Position numbers and translations under genes: made by a program. Source: Bacteroidales bacterium UBA6851 (GTDB lineage: Bacteria; Bacteroidota; Bacteroidia; Bacteroidales; UBA932). From it: DNA of 64,000 bases. The notes below the pieces were generated by a model, which saw only the letters and a list, made by a program, of their open reading frames with translations, did not search any database and was not told where the DNA came from. This document shows, one piece after another, positions 1-9,069 of this stretch. Location: positions 1 through 64,000 of the forward strand of contig DKDJ01000010.1 of NCBI GenBank assembly GCA_002451795.1, written 5' to 3'. The first letter of the stretch is position 1. Every line of letters starts with the position of its first letter.

Positions 1-203
1 GGTCTCACTGCTCCCCCTTTCCATACCCATCCGTCTTCAGAAATTAGTCCGCCGCCTCCGGTACCGAAAGTATAGTACTTCCCGTCACATTCAACAATAG
101 TGGACGGATCATGTATGAACGGGCTCCCGATTTGAGCCTCAGCTGTATAGCATAAAACAAATACAGAAATACAGGTAGCTGCTATATTTTTTATAATATT
201 CAT
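1..203 (-). CDS. Secreted glycoside hydrolase, GH43-like, truncated by window edge
   Basis: Only the first 67 residues are present; the gene runs off the left end. Translation from the ATG at 203 gives a signal peptide ending in AEA-Q (about residue 23), then a stretch with HDPSTIVECDGKYYTFGTG. The HDPS aspartate followed by a DGKYY strand is the usual start of the five-bladed propeller of GH43 enzymes (arabinanases, xylosidases), in which that Asp is the general base. The gene lies 55 nt downstream of susD on the same strand, so it is probably the first enzyme of the same utilisation locus, acting in periplasm or outer membrane. Family 43 is my reading of the motif; a related five-bladed family (GH62, GH117) cannot be excluded from so little sequence. 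Confidence 0.7.
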   Translation of the reverse strand, partial: MNIIKNIAATCISVFVLCYTAEAQIGSPFIHDPSTIVECDGKYYTFGTGGGGLISEDGWVWKGGAVR

Positions 204-217
204 CAAATCTAATTTTA

Positions 218-239
218 TCACGGGGCCGAAGCCCCGTGA
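218..239 (-). other. Stable UUCG-loop hairpin between susD and the GH43 gene
   Basis: A perfect 9-bp inverted repeat, with arms TCACGGGGC and GCCCCGTGA, encloses a 4-nt loop that reads TTCG on the minus strand closed by C-G, the exceptionally stable cUUCGg tetraloop. The tail is TAAAATTAG and not a T-run, so it does not look like a complete intrinsic terminator. It may protect the 3' end of susCD mRNA or dampen downstream enzyme expression. Confidence 0.7.
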
Positions 240-258
240 AAACACACAATATCAATAA

Positions 259-1995
259 CTACCAGCCAGGATTCTGCACAATGTTCGGATTGATAGAAAT
301 CTCAAGAGTCGGGAAAGGAAAGAGCTCATGTTTACCTTTTTGGAACCCAGTATCCTTACCTGCCTCCTTATTGTATTCAAAATGCTTGACATAAGGAGAG
401 TGGACATCAGTTCTTGTGGATTCATCTGCATCGAACATGTGATCATACAGGGTAGGCAGATTCGTACCGGCGGTTTCCATCCCTGCAACATCTCCCCAAC
501 GCACACAGTCAGCAAAACGGCAACTTTCGGTAAACAATTCAAATTTCTTCTCTTTCTTTACTACATCAAGAGTACAAGCCGTAGCATAATTGCGCTCTGG
601 TATTCCAGCCCTCTTTTGTATTTCAAGAATTGCATCAAGTCCCTTGTCAAGATCAGTTCCTGTCTGGGCACAGCATTCTGCATACATCAAAAGGATCTCA
701 GCATAGCGCATCACAACGAAATTTGCTTCACTCCACTGAGAGTGACCTGCTACATCAGAAGGACTTACAATTCTTTTAAGTTGAAGATACTTACCATTGC
801 CATAGAGACCACGGATATCTTTAATTCCGCGTTTAGGATCACGCATCTTTTCCTCGTATGTCATAGGGGTACCATCCTCCTTGACATCGTTGGCATACGA
901 GAGTTCTGTAAGTACTTCTTCGTATGAAATTATAGAATATTTGCGCCTATAGGAATCCCCATCGTTGGATATGAACTCTTCGGCAAAATCCTCACGAACA
1001 CCGAGGCCACCCCATCCATTGGCACGCATTCCAACCTCCTTTGGAACTGAGGCGAAACGGTCACCACGCCAGCACCACATATTTGCATGCTGCCATGTAG
1101 AACGGAAGAGCTGCGTAAAAGTTGAGAGGTTAGGATTATTTACTACGCTAGCCTCAAACACTTTCTCCTCATTTCCGTCTCCTTCTATATGGAATAGTTC
1201 TTTCATTCTTTCACCAGGGACAAGAGAATATCCACCCTTCTCCATCACCTCAGCGAGAGGCTTCTTGGCGGCTTCATATTCCCCGGCGAAAATAAGAGAC
1301 TTGCCCTGAACTGCCTGCGCAAAACCCTTGGTTACGACCACAGCTGACCCTGTATCGTTTTTTCCTTGCCTATAACTGAGGTACTGAGCCGCTTCCTCAC
1401 ACTCCTTAGCACACCAGAGAAGGAGTTCTTTCTGCGTACCAGGATAGTTACCTGGCTTGTCAGAGCCCACGAGCACATGGTCTACGAGAGGTGGCGTACC
1501 CCATCCTATTGCAAGAGTCATGTGAATCCATGCCCTCATGACTCTTGCCTCAGAAATCACCCTATCTTTTACCGCACTGTCACCGTACTTGAAATTATCC
1601 GTAATGAGGTTACAGTAGTAGTTTGTAAGATAAAGGTTTCTATAGCAAGTAGAAATGATATCGCTTGAAGGATCGAAGCGAAACTCGTTAACTGCAGCCT
1701 GAAAATCATTGTTACCATACTCTTTACAAGCTGCATATACATCGTCTCCAGGAAGATTAAAAGCAAAGAGATAGCCCACATAAATGTTGGCACCAATAGC
1801 TTTCACCGTACACATATTTGTAAGAAACCCATGGTACATAGCAGTTGCAGCGGACTCAGCATCCTCGTCAGTCTGATAGAAAGACTCCATAGGAATCACA
1901 CCCTTCTGCGGGATATCCAGAAGACTTTGGCTACATGAAGAGACAATGCTTGCAGCACAGAAAAAAGTTATAATGTATTTTTTCATTTGATTCAT
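259..1995 (-). CDS. SusD/RagB-like outer-membrane glycan-binding lipoprotein
   Basis: This 578-residue protein starts with a lipoprotein signal peptide (SIVSSC, acylated Cys21). The order SQSLLDIPQKG, then FYQTDEDAESAATAMYHG, and an arginine-rich C-terminal half with FVVMRYAEILLMYAE and the ending FPFPTLEISINPNIVQNPGW is typical of RagB/SusD proteins, which are TPR-rich cell-surface lids binding oligosaccharide over a SusC channel. The gene begins 13 nt after the susC stop and is certainly co-transcribed with it. The start could be Met1 or Met4; the difference does not affect the signal. The substrate cannot be read from the protein; the neighbouring GH43-like enzyme hints at arabinose- or xylose-containing glycans. 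Confidence 0.96.
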   Translation of the reverse strand: MNQMKKYIITFFCAASIVSSCSQSLLDIPQKGVIPMESFYQTDEDAESAATAMYHGFLTNMCTVKAIGANIYVGYLFAFNLPGDDVYAACKEYGNNDFQAAVNEFRFDPSSDIISTCYRNLYLTNYYCNLITDNFKYGDSAVKDRVISEARVMRAWIHMTLAIGWGTPPLVDHVLVGSDKPGNYPGTQKELLLWCAKECEEAAQYLSYRQGKNDTGSAVVVTKGFAQAVQGKSLIFAGEYEAAKKPLAEVMEKGGYSLVPGERMKELFHIEGDGNEEKVFEASVVNNPNLSTFTQLFRSTWQHANMWCWRGDRFASVPKEVGMRANGWGGLGVREDFAEEFISNDGDSYRRKYSIISYEEVLTELSYANDVKEDGTPMTYEEKMRDPKRGIKDIRGLYGNGKYLQLKRIVSPSDVAGHSQWSEANFVVMRYAEILLMYAECCAQTGTDLDKGLDAILEIQKRAGIPERNYATACTLDVVKKEKKFELFTESCRFADCVRWGDVAGMETAGTNLPTLYDHMFDADESTRTDVHSPYVKHFEYNKEAGKDTGFQKGKHELFPFPTLEISINPNIVQNPGW

Positions 1996-2008
1996 TTTTG
2001 ATATGTTA

Positions 2009-5000
2009 TTAGAACCTTACGTTGATACCACCGACAATCTTTCTGGTGGTAGGATATGAACCGAGGTCAAGTCCCATGGCGTTAGCATTCCCCGTTGTAG
2101 CCGTCTCTGGATCAAATCCAGGATAATTCCTTGTGAAACAGAAAAAATCATCGAATGAGATGTACGCTCGGACACCTTTCAAAAATGTCTTCTTCAAAAG
2201 TTTCTCCGGAATGGTATACCCAATTTGGATTTGCTTAATCTTGAAGTATCCCCCATCGAAAATCATGGCCGAAGAACTCCAATATGTCCAATCGTTTACG
2301 ACTGATATACAACTTGGGACACTTGCATTTTTGTTCTCCGGAGTCCACGCATTGTCATAGAAATAACGCAATGAGTTTCTCATCGGACCATCAGCTTGGT
2401 AGTAAAGGTTGAAGATATCATTTCCTGCGGTTCCGGCACCATAAATATTGAAGTCAAATCCCTTATATTCAAGATTAATAGTAAGACCGAATGTGCAGTC
2501 TGGAATACCCTTCCCTACATAAGTTCTATCAGCATCCTCTATAATTCCATCGTCGTTCATATCAGCAAAGATTGGTTTTCCTGTATCAGGATCCACTCCC
2601 TCGAATTTATATGCTCGCATATACCAAATAGGATAACCAACTTCAAATGCCGTACGCATACGGTTGTTATATGACTGAGCTCCGTTTTCAAGGCGATAGA
2701 TAGATGGATCAAGATATGTCACCCTATTTTTCAAAGTAGAGAAATTTCCAGAAATGCCATAACTGAGTTCACCTACCGTATCTCTCCACCCGAGTTCTAC
2801 TTCAAGGCCCCTGTTAAGTACAGAACCAGCATTCACATAAGTGGAGTTTACACCGATTTCTGGAATAGGAGCAATGGACACAAGAAGGTCTTTAGTTCTC
2901 TTATCATACCAATCAATCCCAAGTGTAAGCCTATTGTTAAAAAATCTTGCATCAAGGCCTAAATCTACCTGATCAGATGTCTCCCACTTAAGATTAGGAT
3001 TTGACAGTCCGCTTGGGGCAGAACCATATGTCACTGAACCATCCGTAATACCATATTGGTACAATTTACTATTATAATCAATAGTGGCAGCATACTGATA
3101 CCCACTAAGGACATTAATATTTCCATTACGTCCCCATGAAGCACGGAATTTTAAGTGTGAAAACAAATCCTTATTTACATTATCCTTGAAGAAACCCTCA
3201 TTAGATATGGTCCACCCAAAAGAAAACGAAGGGAAATATCCCCAACGGGACTGCTTGGACAATTTAGACGAATCATAAGCATCAGCACGGAAGTTCGCCT
3301 GAACATTGTAGCGGTTATCGTAATTGTACGTAAGACGACCGTAATACGAGATGTTGGCAGAACGGCTTGGTGCATTGCCGAAACTTCTTCTAGTATCTGA
3401 AGCTGAATTCACATAGTTAAGGTAGCGGAAATTAGGCTCATATCCAGTAAGTATATCTGGTCCGGAAGCACTGGCATTGACATTATCGGAGTTACTCTCA
3501 ATGTAAGACATACCTGCCATAGCGCCGATATTGTGTTTACCAAGGGTCACATTGTAGTTGGCAAAGTTTTCCCACTGGTAGTACCAACTATTGTTGGCGC
3601 TTGCTGATATACTATACTCATCGGAATAAGTCTGCTTATTAGCATAATAAGGTACACTATAACTGTGAGAATTAGACTGGGATACCCTATATCCAAATCT
3701 TGATGTGAAAGTCAACCCCTTGAAAGGCGTAATGTTGGCATATAAGACGCCACGAAGGTTAATTCCCCTACTGTAGGAATCAGTTTTATCTCTCTGAAGA
3801 AGCGGATTCCCATTATCATCATCAATATACTTCGACGTGGCATACCAAAGGCCATTAGACGGGTCCTTCAGGATATTCTTACCCTCATCGTAAGCCTGTT
3901 TCATGGTATTAGCAAACTGGCTCGGATCAGAATAATAAACAGGAGTTAAAGGATCAATGGTCATCACGGCATTCATGAGGTTACCATAACGTCCATGTTG
4001 GGATACAGACCTTGTATTGTAGTTTTCGATGGAGGTGTTAGTTCCGACAGTAATCCAATCGTAAAGTTTGTAATCCGCATTAATCTGTGCGGAAAGTCTC
4101 TTATAAACATCCTTATCTCCTCGCACAATACCATCATTGTTAATGTAGTTTATGGAAGTAAAGAAATGCCCCTTATTGTTTCCTCCCTGAAAGGTGATAG
4201 CGTGCTGCTGAGAGAAACTTGGTGCAAAAACCACATCGAACCAGTCGGTATCTGTACCGTCATAGTTATTCACCTTCAAAGCATTCTCCATATCAAAGCC
4301 AGAAGCCTCCTTGTATGCAATCCAATCCTTGGCATCGAACAGCTCCGCCCTCTTTCCAAGAGACTGTCGAGTAACCTTGAGATCATAGGTAATGCTTGAA
4401 GTCCCATTGTTAGCAGCCCCTGTTTTGGTGGTGATGAGCACGACACCATTACCAGCAGCAGCGCCATAAATAGCAGCAGAGGCTGCATCTTTAAGAATCT
4501 CCATAGATTCAATCATTGATGGATCAAGGTACTGAATATTATCCACCTTCAATCCATCCACGATGAGAAGCGGTCCTAGATTCCCAGAATTGGACGAATA
4601 GCCACGCACACGAATTTTGGCTTGCGAACCAGGTGCACCTGAGGAATTGATAATCTGTACACCAGATGCTTTACCCTGAAGAGCGGCCGCAGCATCTGAT
4701 GTAGAACGATTGCTGAGCTCTGATGCCTTTACTGAAGCTACAGACCCAGTAACATCACTCTTCCGCTGCACACCATAGCCAATCACAACGGTCTCCTCAA
4801 GGAATTGAGAGTCCTCTTCAAGAACAACATTGACTAAAGACTTGCCCGCAACAGGAATACTTATAGTCTTGTACCCTATACACGAGAACACAAGGGTAGC
4901 GTTTGACGGGACTGAAATGGAATAATTACCATCAATGTCTGTAGTTGTGCCAGCTGACTTATTGGTACTTTGTACAACGCCAGCACCTATGACAGGAGCT

Positions 5001-5116
5001 CCGCCGTTGTCGGTCACTTTACCCCGGACTTGAACGCTATTCTGAGCTAAAAGGCTCAGGTTTGGAAGCGTCAGCAGAGCCGCGAGAGTGCAAACAATAC
5101 TGATTAATTTTTTCAT
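2009..5116 (-). CDS. SusC-like TonB-dependent outer-membrane transporter
   Basis: This 1,035-residue protein has a signal peptide (about 1-24), a carboxypeptidase-regulatory-like domain (about 28-105, with FSCIGYKT), a TonB-box region (ETVVIGYG), a plug (about 115-230, with IVDGLKVDNIQYLDP and ILKDAASAAIYGAAAGNGVVL) and a long beta-barrel. It ends in VRF, an aromatic terminus fitting BamA insertion. It imports oligosaccharides captured by the SusD partner encoded just downstream. Length is normal for the family. Its upstream region is shared with the divergent regulator at 5328, which suggests control by that regulator. I found no perfect TAnnTTTG box on this strand; the nearest is CATTTTTG at 5181-5188, with one mismatch. 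Confidence 0.97.
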   Translation of the reverse strand: MKKLISIVCTLAALLTLPNLSLLAQNSVQVRGKVTDNGGAPVIGAGVVQSTNKSAGTTTDIDGNYSISVPSNATLVFSCIGYKTISIPVAGKSLVNVVLEEDSQFLEETVVIGYGVQRKSDVTGSVASVKASELSNRSTSDAAAALQGKASGVQIINSSGAPGSQAKIRVRGYSSNSGNLGPLLIVDGLKVDNIQYLDPSMIESMEILKDAASAAIYGAAAGNGVVLITTKTGAANNGTSSITYDLKVTRQSLGKRAELFDAKDWIAYKEASGFDMENALKVNNYDGTDTDWFDVVFAPSFSQQHAITFQGGNNKGHFFTSINYINNDGIVRGDKDVYKRLSAQINADYKLYDWITVGTNTSIENYNTRSVSQHGRYGNLMNAVMTIDPLTPVYYSDPSQFANTMKQAYDEGKNILKDPSNGLWYATSKYIDDDNGNPLLQRDKTDSYSRGINLRGVLYANITPFKGLTFTSRFGYRVSQSNSHSYSVPYYANKQTYSDEYSISASANNSWYYQWENFANYNVTLGKHNIGAMAGMSYIESNSDNVNASASGPDILTGYEPNFRYLNYVNSASDTRRSFGNAPSRSANISYYGRLTYNYDNRYNVQANFRADAYDSSKLSKQSRWGYFPSFSFGWTISNEGFFKDNVNKDLFSHLKFRASWGRNGNINVLSGYQYAATIDYNSKLYQYGITDGSVTYGSAPSGLSNPNLKWETSDQVDLGLDARFFNNRLTLGIDWYDKRTKDLLVSIAPIPEIGVNSTYVNAGSVLNRGLEVELGWRDTVGELSYGISGNFSTLKNRVTYLDPSIYRLENGAQSYNNRMRTAFEVGYPIWYMRAYKFEGVDPDTGKPIFADMNDDGIIEDADRTYVGKGIPDCTFGLTINLEYKGFDFNIYGAGTAGNDIFNLYYQADGPMRNSLRYFYDNAWTPENKNASVPSCISVVNDWTYWSSSAMIFDGGYFKIKQIQIGYTIPEKLLKKTFLKGVRAYISFDDFFCFTRNYPGFDPETATTGNANAMGLDLGSYPTTRKIVGGINVRF

Positions 5117-5211
5117 TACTGATACTTTAGTTGTTATTAAAATGTTTTGATAAATGCATATTCATTTCAAAAGAGCTACACAAAAATGGATATTCTTTTA
5201 TAAAGAAAAGT

Positions 5212-5274
5212 GGACCGACACAATAAAAACTTGGACAATTCAACTTTCCAAGGGGACAATTCACCGACAAAGGT
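5212..5274 (+). repeat. Three GGAC half-sites at exact 21-bp spacing (candidate operator)
   Basis: GGAC occurs at 5212, 5233 and 5254. The second and third copies extend to the identical decamer GGACAATTCA; the first reads GGACCGACAC. Spacing is 21 bp both times, two helical turns, so all copies face the same side of the DNA. The array lies in the 211-bp gap between divergent susC and the AraC-type regulator, just upstream of that regulator's -7 box at 5296. Direct repeats phased this way are what AraC-family proteins often bind. Binding is inferred. Confidence 0.6.
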
Positions 5275-5295
5275 GAAGAATCGAACGGTTAATAT

Positions 5296-5303
5296 TATAT
5301 TTG
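5296..5303 (+). promoter_or_regulatory. Bacteroidota -7 box (TATATTTG) for the propeller regulator
   Basis: A perfect TAnnTTTG lies 24 nt before the ATG at 5328. There is no clear TTTG 19-21 nt upstream, so activation may depend on a bound regulator, possibly at the 21-bp repeats that end just before it. Confidence 0.6.
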
Positions 5304-5327
5304 TAACCAGCAAAACAGACACTCAAA

Positions 5328-8261
5328 ATGAAAGCCAGACAGTTATTCTTCGTAGCTTTAATAGCCATTCTATTTACCTCGACTCCATCACTCTGCCAGG
5401 GCATAGGAGAATATTCGTCAAAGTTTCTGTCCACCGCCGAGGGGCTACCACATAGCAACGTAGATGGCTTATTTCGAGACCACCTAGGATTCGTATGGAT
5501 TAGTTTCTACGGAGGTGGCATCGCTAGATACGATGGCAGTCAAGTCATGTGCTTTCAAACTTCCCTGCCTGACAACGGACTAAAGAACAATTATGTCACA
5601 GAATGTTGTGAGGACAAGTTCGGACGAATATGGATAGCTGAGACTTCCGGCATGGATATCATAGATCAGAAGGACTTCTCCATACTGAAATTACCCGAAC
5701 AAATAGATAAAACCACAAACAAAAGATACTGCAACTTCATTACTACAGACAATGAGAATAACATCTGGTACTCCACAGATAAGAGTCTATATAGAGTATC
5801 ATTTCTAGAAGACGGAAGCATCCATAGGCTAGATTCTTTGGACTGCGGAAGTGAAGCAGGGGAACTGCGACTCAAATTCAGAGATCTTGATCAAGATGGG
5901 TGTATGTGGACCTCACTTGAAGGATACATATATAGAATAAAATTCGTAGAGGGCAAAGGCTTAATCAAGTCTCCAGCTCTTCCAAGTCTATATCTCGGAG
6001 ACGGCAATAACGCCACAGATATTCTAAAGCATGGTAATGAAATATGGATAGGAAGCAGCGATGGATTGTTTAGATACGATCTCATCACAGGCGCCATTAG
6101 GGAATACAGATACTCCGCAAACAAGGGAAGCATTTCAAGCAATCAAATTACTGAACTAGCCTTATCCTCCGACGACCGTATTCTAATAGGCACCCTCAAA
6201 GGGCTAAACATACACAATCCAATATCAGATACTTTTACTTGTCTCGACTCCACCATCGATTCAAACGGAGACAAGATGCTTGCTGACGATATTGTACGAA
6301 GCCTCGAAGTTATCGGAGACCAAATATGGGTCGGCTCAGAGCTTGAAGGGATAACAATACTTCATCCTAAAAGGATTCAGATTTCAAACATACAACATCG
6401 CGAAAACGATGTCCAATCCCTTCCAGCATCTCCTGTCAGTGCCATCCATATAGATGTCCTTGGGCATAATTGGGTAGGTACATTAAAACAAGGACTATAC
6501 TTTTCAGACGGAGACCTCCATCACTACAACAATTTTAACATAGCAAATTCACGTCTACATCATAACTCAGTAACAGCACTAGAAGAGGATCCACATGGCA
6601 GACTATGGATTGGAGAAAGAGAAGGAGGCCTCAATATGATAGACATTCATTTTCCTCATTCCATTAAAGATGTAATTGTATCAAACCCATCTCAAGACAA
6701 CATCATAGACAATATCAATGCCTTAAAATTTGACACACACAACGAACTTCTTTGGATATGCTCACGCTCTGGCCTATATACATATTGTCCTAGCACGAAA
6801 CGAATTGAACGACTTGAGGCAGGTGCGCGGATGCAATTTTTCTCCGTCTGCAAGGATTCTAATGGCAATCTGTGGTTCGGATGTCAGCAGGGTCTGCTAT
6901 ATGTCAACACGTACATGTTGACCGCAAAGCTATTCTCCGGCATAGGACCATGTTTCGCCGTAAGTATAGACAATGAAGGGCACTTATGGTCCGGGAGTTT
7001 TGGCAATGGAATGTTCCGTTCGACAGAACCAATAAGCAGAGAGAAGCAGCCAACATTTACACTATATAGTACAAAAAATGGACTCGCTGACAACAAAATA
7101 CGGTCCTCTATCGTCTCCGGTCAGTTCTTATGGGTCGGCACAGACAACGGACTCTCCAGGATAGATACAAGCACTAGTAGCATTCTTTCTTTTTCCACCG
7201 ATGATGGTTTGAAAACCATGGTATTTAGCAATAATGCCACTTGCGCATCCAACACCGGAGAGTTGTATTTTGGGCACAAAAAAGGATTCTCAATCATCTC
7301 TTCGAACGAAGTAAAGCAGAAAAAAAGCAGTGCCCGTCTTTCATTCACAGAAGCCGAAGTAGATGGAGAGATAATAAACCTATCTTACGAAAATACCATT
7401 AGACTTCATGAACGCGATAGGTCATTCACATTTGAATTTGCAGACCTATCATTTGACACACACGGCAAAAAATACTATTATCGCATGCTGCCTATTGACG
7501 AAGAGTGGCGCGAAGTAAGAAGTGACAACAAACATGTAAGATACGAGTGCCTCCCTGGAGGGAAATATACTCTTCAAATAAAGACTGACGACCCTTACGG
7601 CAACACTTTGGCAACAGACGAAAGAGAAGTCACTGTCACTCCATTCTTTTATAAGAGATGGTGGTTTATTTTGGCATCCTTACTCCTTGTCATAAGTGCA
7701 ATAGTTCTCACTTTCAGACTTAGAACGCGCAGTATCATCAGGCAACGTACAAGACTTGAGCATGAGGTGGCAATTCAGACAAAGCAATTAACAGAACAAA
7801 AAAGGGAACTCGAGAAAAGGACTCAAGAACTAGTTGAGCAGAACAAGATACTGCTTCGCCTCAACGAGGATCTCGCTAGCAAGAAGATGATAATAAACCT
7901 CGGCTCCGAAACACCTAACAAAAGCCGGGACAATACCTTCATAGATAAGTTAATGAGCAAGACAAAAAAAATATACAAAGACCCGGACATCAGCGTGGAT
8001 ACCCTATGCAAGGAAATGGGAATGAGTAGAAGCGTTCTCAATGACAAGATCCAAAAAGCATTCGGACAGCCTATCGGACAGTTTATTAGAACCTATAGAC
8101 TCAACATCGCCAAAGAGATTCTGACTCAAGGGGCACAAGAAATGAATATTTCAGAAGTCGCCTATGAGGTAGGTTTCAATGATCCAAAGTACTTCACACG
8201 ATGCTTCACTAAAGAATTCGGCATAGCCCCTTCAGCAATAAAAGGTAATAAAAGCCAATAG
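5328..8261 (+). CDS. Membrane-spanning propeller/Y_Y_Y/AraC regulator lacking kinase and receiver domains
   Basis: This 977-residue protein has a signal sequence (1-24), a periplasmic region of Reg_prop repeats (about 30-680, repeated WIG and WFG strands), a Y_Y_Y domain (about 685-770, YYYRMLPIDEEW), one membrane helix (about 778-798), a cytoplasmic coiled coil (about 805-855, rich in EQKRELEKRTQEL) and a C-terminal AraC-type double helix-turn-helix (about 885-972, ending NDPKYFTRCFTKEFGIAPS). That is the outline of a hybrid two-component sensor of the glycan-utilisation type, but the HisKA, HATPase and receiver domains, normally about 400 residues, are absent. It reads straight through with no frameshift. 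It probably senses an oligosaccharide in the periplasm and controls the divergent susCD locus directly from the membrane. Confidence 0.92.
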   Translation: MKARQLFFVALIAILFTSTPSLCQGIGEYSSKFLSTAEGLPHSNVDGLFRDHLGFVWISFYGGGIARYDGSQVMCFQTSLPDNGLKNNYVTECCEDKFGRIWIAETSGMDIIDQKDFSILKLPEQIDKTTNKRYCNFITTDNENNIWYSTDKSLYRVSFLEDGSIHRLDSLDCGSEAGELRLKFRDLDQDGCMWTSLEGYIYRIKFVEGKGLIKSPALPSLYLGDGNNATDILKHGNEIWIGSSDGLFRYDLITGAIREYRYSANKGSISSNQITELALSSDDRILIGTLKGLNIHNPISDTFTCLDSTIDSNGDKMLADDIVRSLEVIGDQIWVGSELEGITILHPKRIQISNIQHRENDVQSLPASPVSAIHIDVLGHNWVGTLKQGLYFSDGDLHHYNNFNIANSRLHHNSVTALEEDPHGRLWIGEREGGLNMIDIHFPHSIKDVIVSNPSQDNIIDNINALKFDTHNELLWICSRSGLYTYCPSTKRIERLEAGARMQFFSVCKDSNGNLWFGCQQGLLYVNTYMLTAKLFSGIGPCFAVSIDNEGHLWSGSFGNGMFRSTEPISREKQPTFTLYSTKNGLADNKIRSSIVSGQFLWVGTDNGLSRIDTSTSSILSFSTDDGLKTMVFSNNATCASNTGELYFGHKKGFSIISSNEVKQKKSSARLSFTEAEVDGEIINLSYENTIRLHERDRSFTFEFADLSFDTHGKKYYYRMLPIDEEWREVRSDNKHVRYECLPGGKYTLQIKTDDPYGNTLATDEREVTVTPFFYKRWWFILASLLLVISAIVLTFRLRTRSIIRQRTRLEHEVAIQTKQLTEQKRELEKRTQELVEQNKILLRLNEDLASKKMIINLGSETPNKSRDNTFIDKLMSKTKKIYKDPDISVDTLCKEMGMSRSVLNDKIQKAFGQPIGQFIRTYRLNIAKEILTQGAQEMNISEVAYEVGFNDPKYFTRCFTKEFGIAPSAIKGNKSQ

Positions 8262-8286
8262 ACTAACCCTCGCCACTTCAAATTAT

Positions 8287-9069
8287 CTAAAAGGGGCGAT
8301 CCGTATACTCCCGGAGCACCTTGTACTGCCCCTTAACGTCAGTAACAGTCCCAAAGCGAATGGCATGAACTGGGCAATTGTGATAGCATGCATTACAAGT
8401 AACGCAGTTGCCCATCCAGCATGGGGTACCTGACATCATCCTGATATTGCCTAATGGGCACACTTTAGAGCACAGGCCGCACCCAGTACAGTCATCAGTT
8501 ACATGGAATTTACTATCATCCACAAGGTGCCGATAGAAATACCTCCTTACAAGATGACTTTTCAGCCAGGCATTTTTCCCAACTTTTATATCCGAGCAGG
8601 TAGTATGGCACTTGATACGGGCAGCAATCGACGGGATCTTACTTATGGCGCTGTTTATCTTGGCGCGAGCCACATCATCAGAGTCCACATCCATATTCCT
8701 GAAATTCACATACGTTTCTGGCATCACCAAACCATACGCAGCGTCAAGATGGAGTCCAGTATATTTTTCAAGTGCCTTCCGGAACAATTTTTCAGTCTGT
8801 CCTGCTTCATCACCATAAGTGGTTACCACATAGGTGTATCTCCCACGATTCTCCACCTGAAGTCGCTCCACAAAATCAAGAACAGGAGTCGGCGGCGCCC
8901 AACAATACACCGGAAACACAAAACCAAGAGACTCACCCTCACTCAAATCCACAAAGTACTCACCCTTAGCAGCAGCTTCAGGAATGAAAACTAACTTCTC
9001 AGAAAGTTGTTTGGCCAATGCAAGAGCGATCAAACGGCTATTGCCGCAGCCCGAAAAGAAAAATATCAT
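8287..9069 (-). CDS. EFR1-family flavodoxin-ferredoxin fusion protein
   Basis: This 260-residue cytoplasmic protein has an N-terminal flavodoxin-like domain with the FMN-loop equivalent FSGCGNS (residues 5-11) and a C-terminal 2[4Fe-4S] ferredoxin domain: Cys194, 197, 200 and 204, then Cys222, 225, 228 and 232, with a spare Cys217. This is the EFR1 family arrangement. The physiological redox partner is unknown for the family. The start codon overlaps the end of the PAP2 gene by 4 nt (ATGA-type), so the two are translationally coupled. It is last in a four-gene run that begins with a second, exported flavodoxin-fold protein. The gene ends 25 nt from the convergent regulator gene, with no obvious terminator between. 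Confidence 0.9.
   Translation of the reverse strand: MIFFFSGCGNSRLIALALAKQLSEKLVFIPEAAAKGEYFVDLSEGESLGFVFPVYCWAPPTPVLDFVERLQVENRGRYTYVVTTYGDEAGQTEKLFRKALEKYTGLHLDAAYGLVMPETYVNFRNMDVDSDDVARAKINSAISKIPSIAARIKCHTTCSDIKVGKNAWLKSHLVRRYFYRHLVDDSKFHVTDDCTGCGLCSKVCPLGNIRMMSGTPCWMGNCVTCNACYHNCPVHAIRFGTVTDVKGQYKVLREYTDRPF

Noticed and set aside
204..211. TAGATTTG, a perfect TAnnTTTG on the minus strand directly before the GH43 ATG
   Set aside because: It touches the ATG with no spacer, which leaves no room for a start point before the codon; there is no -33 and the gene lies in an operon behind susD. Probably chance.
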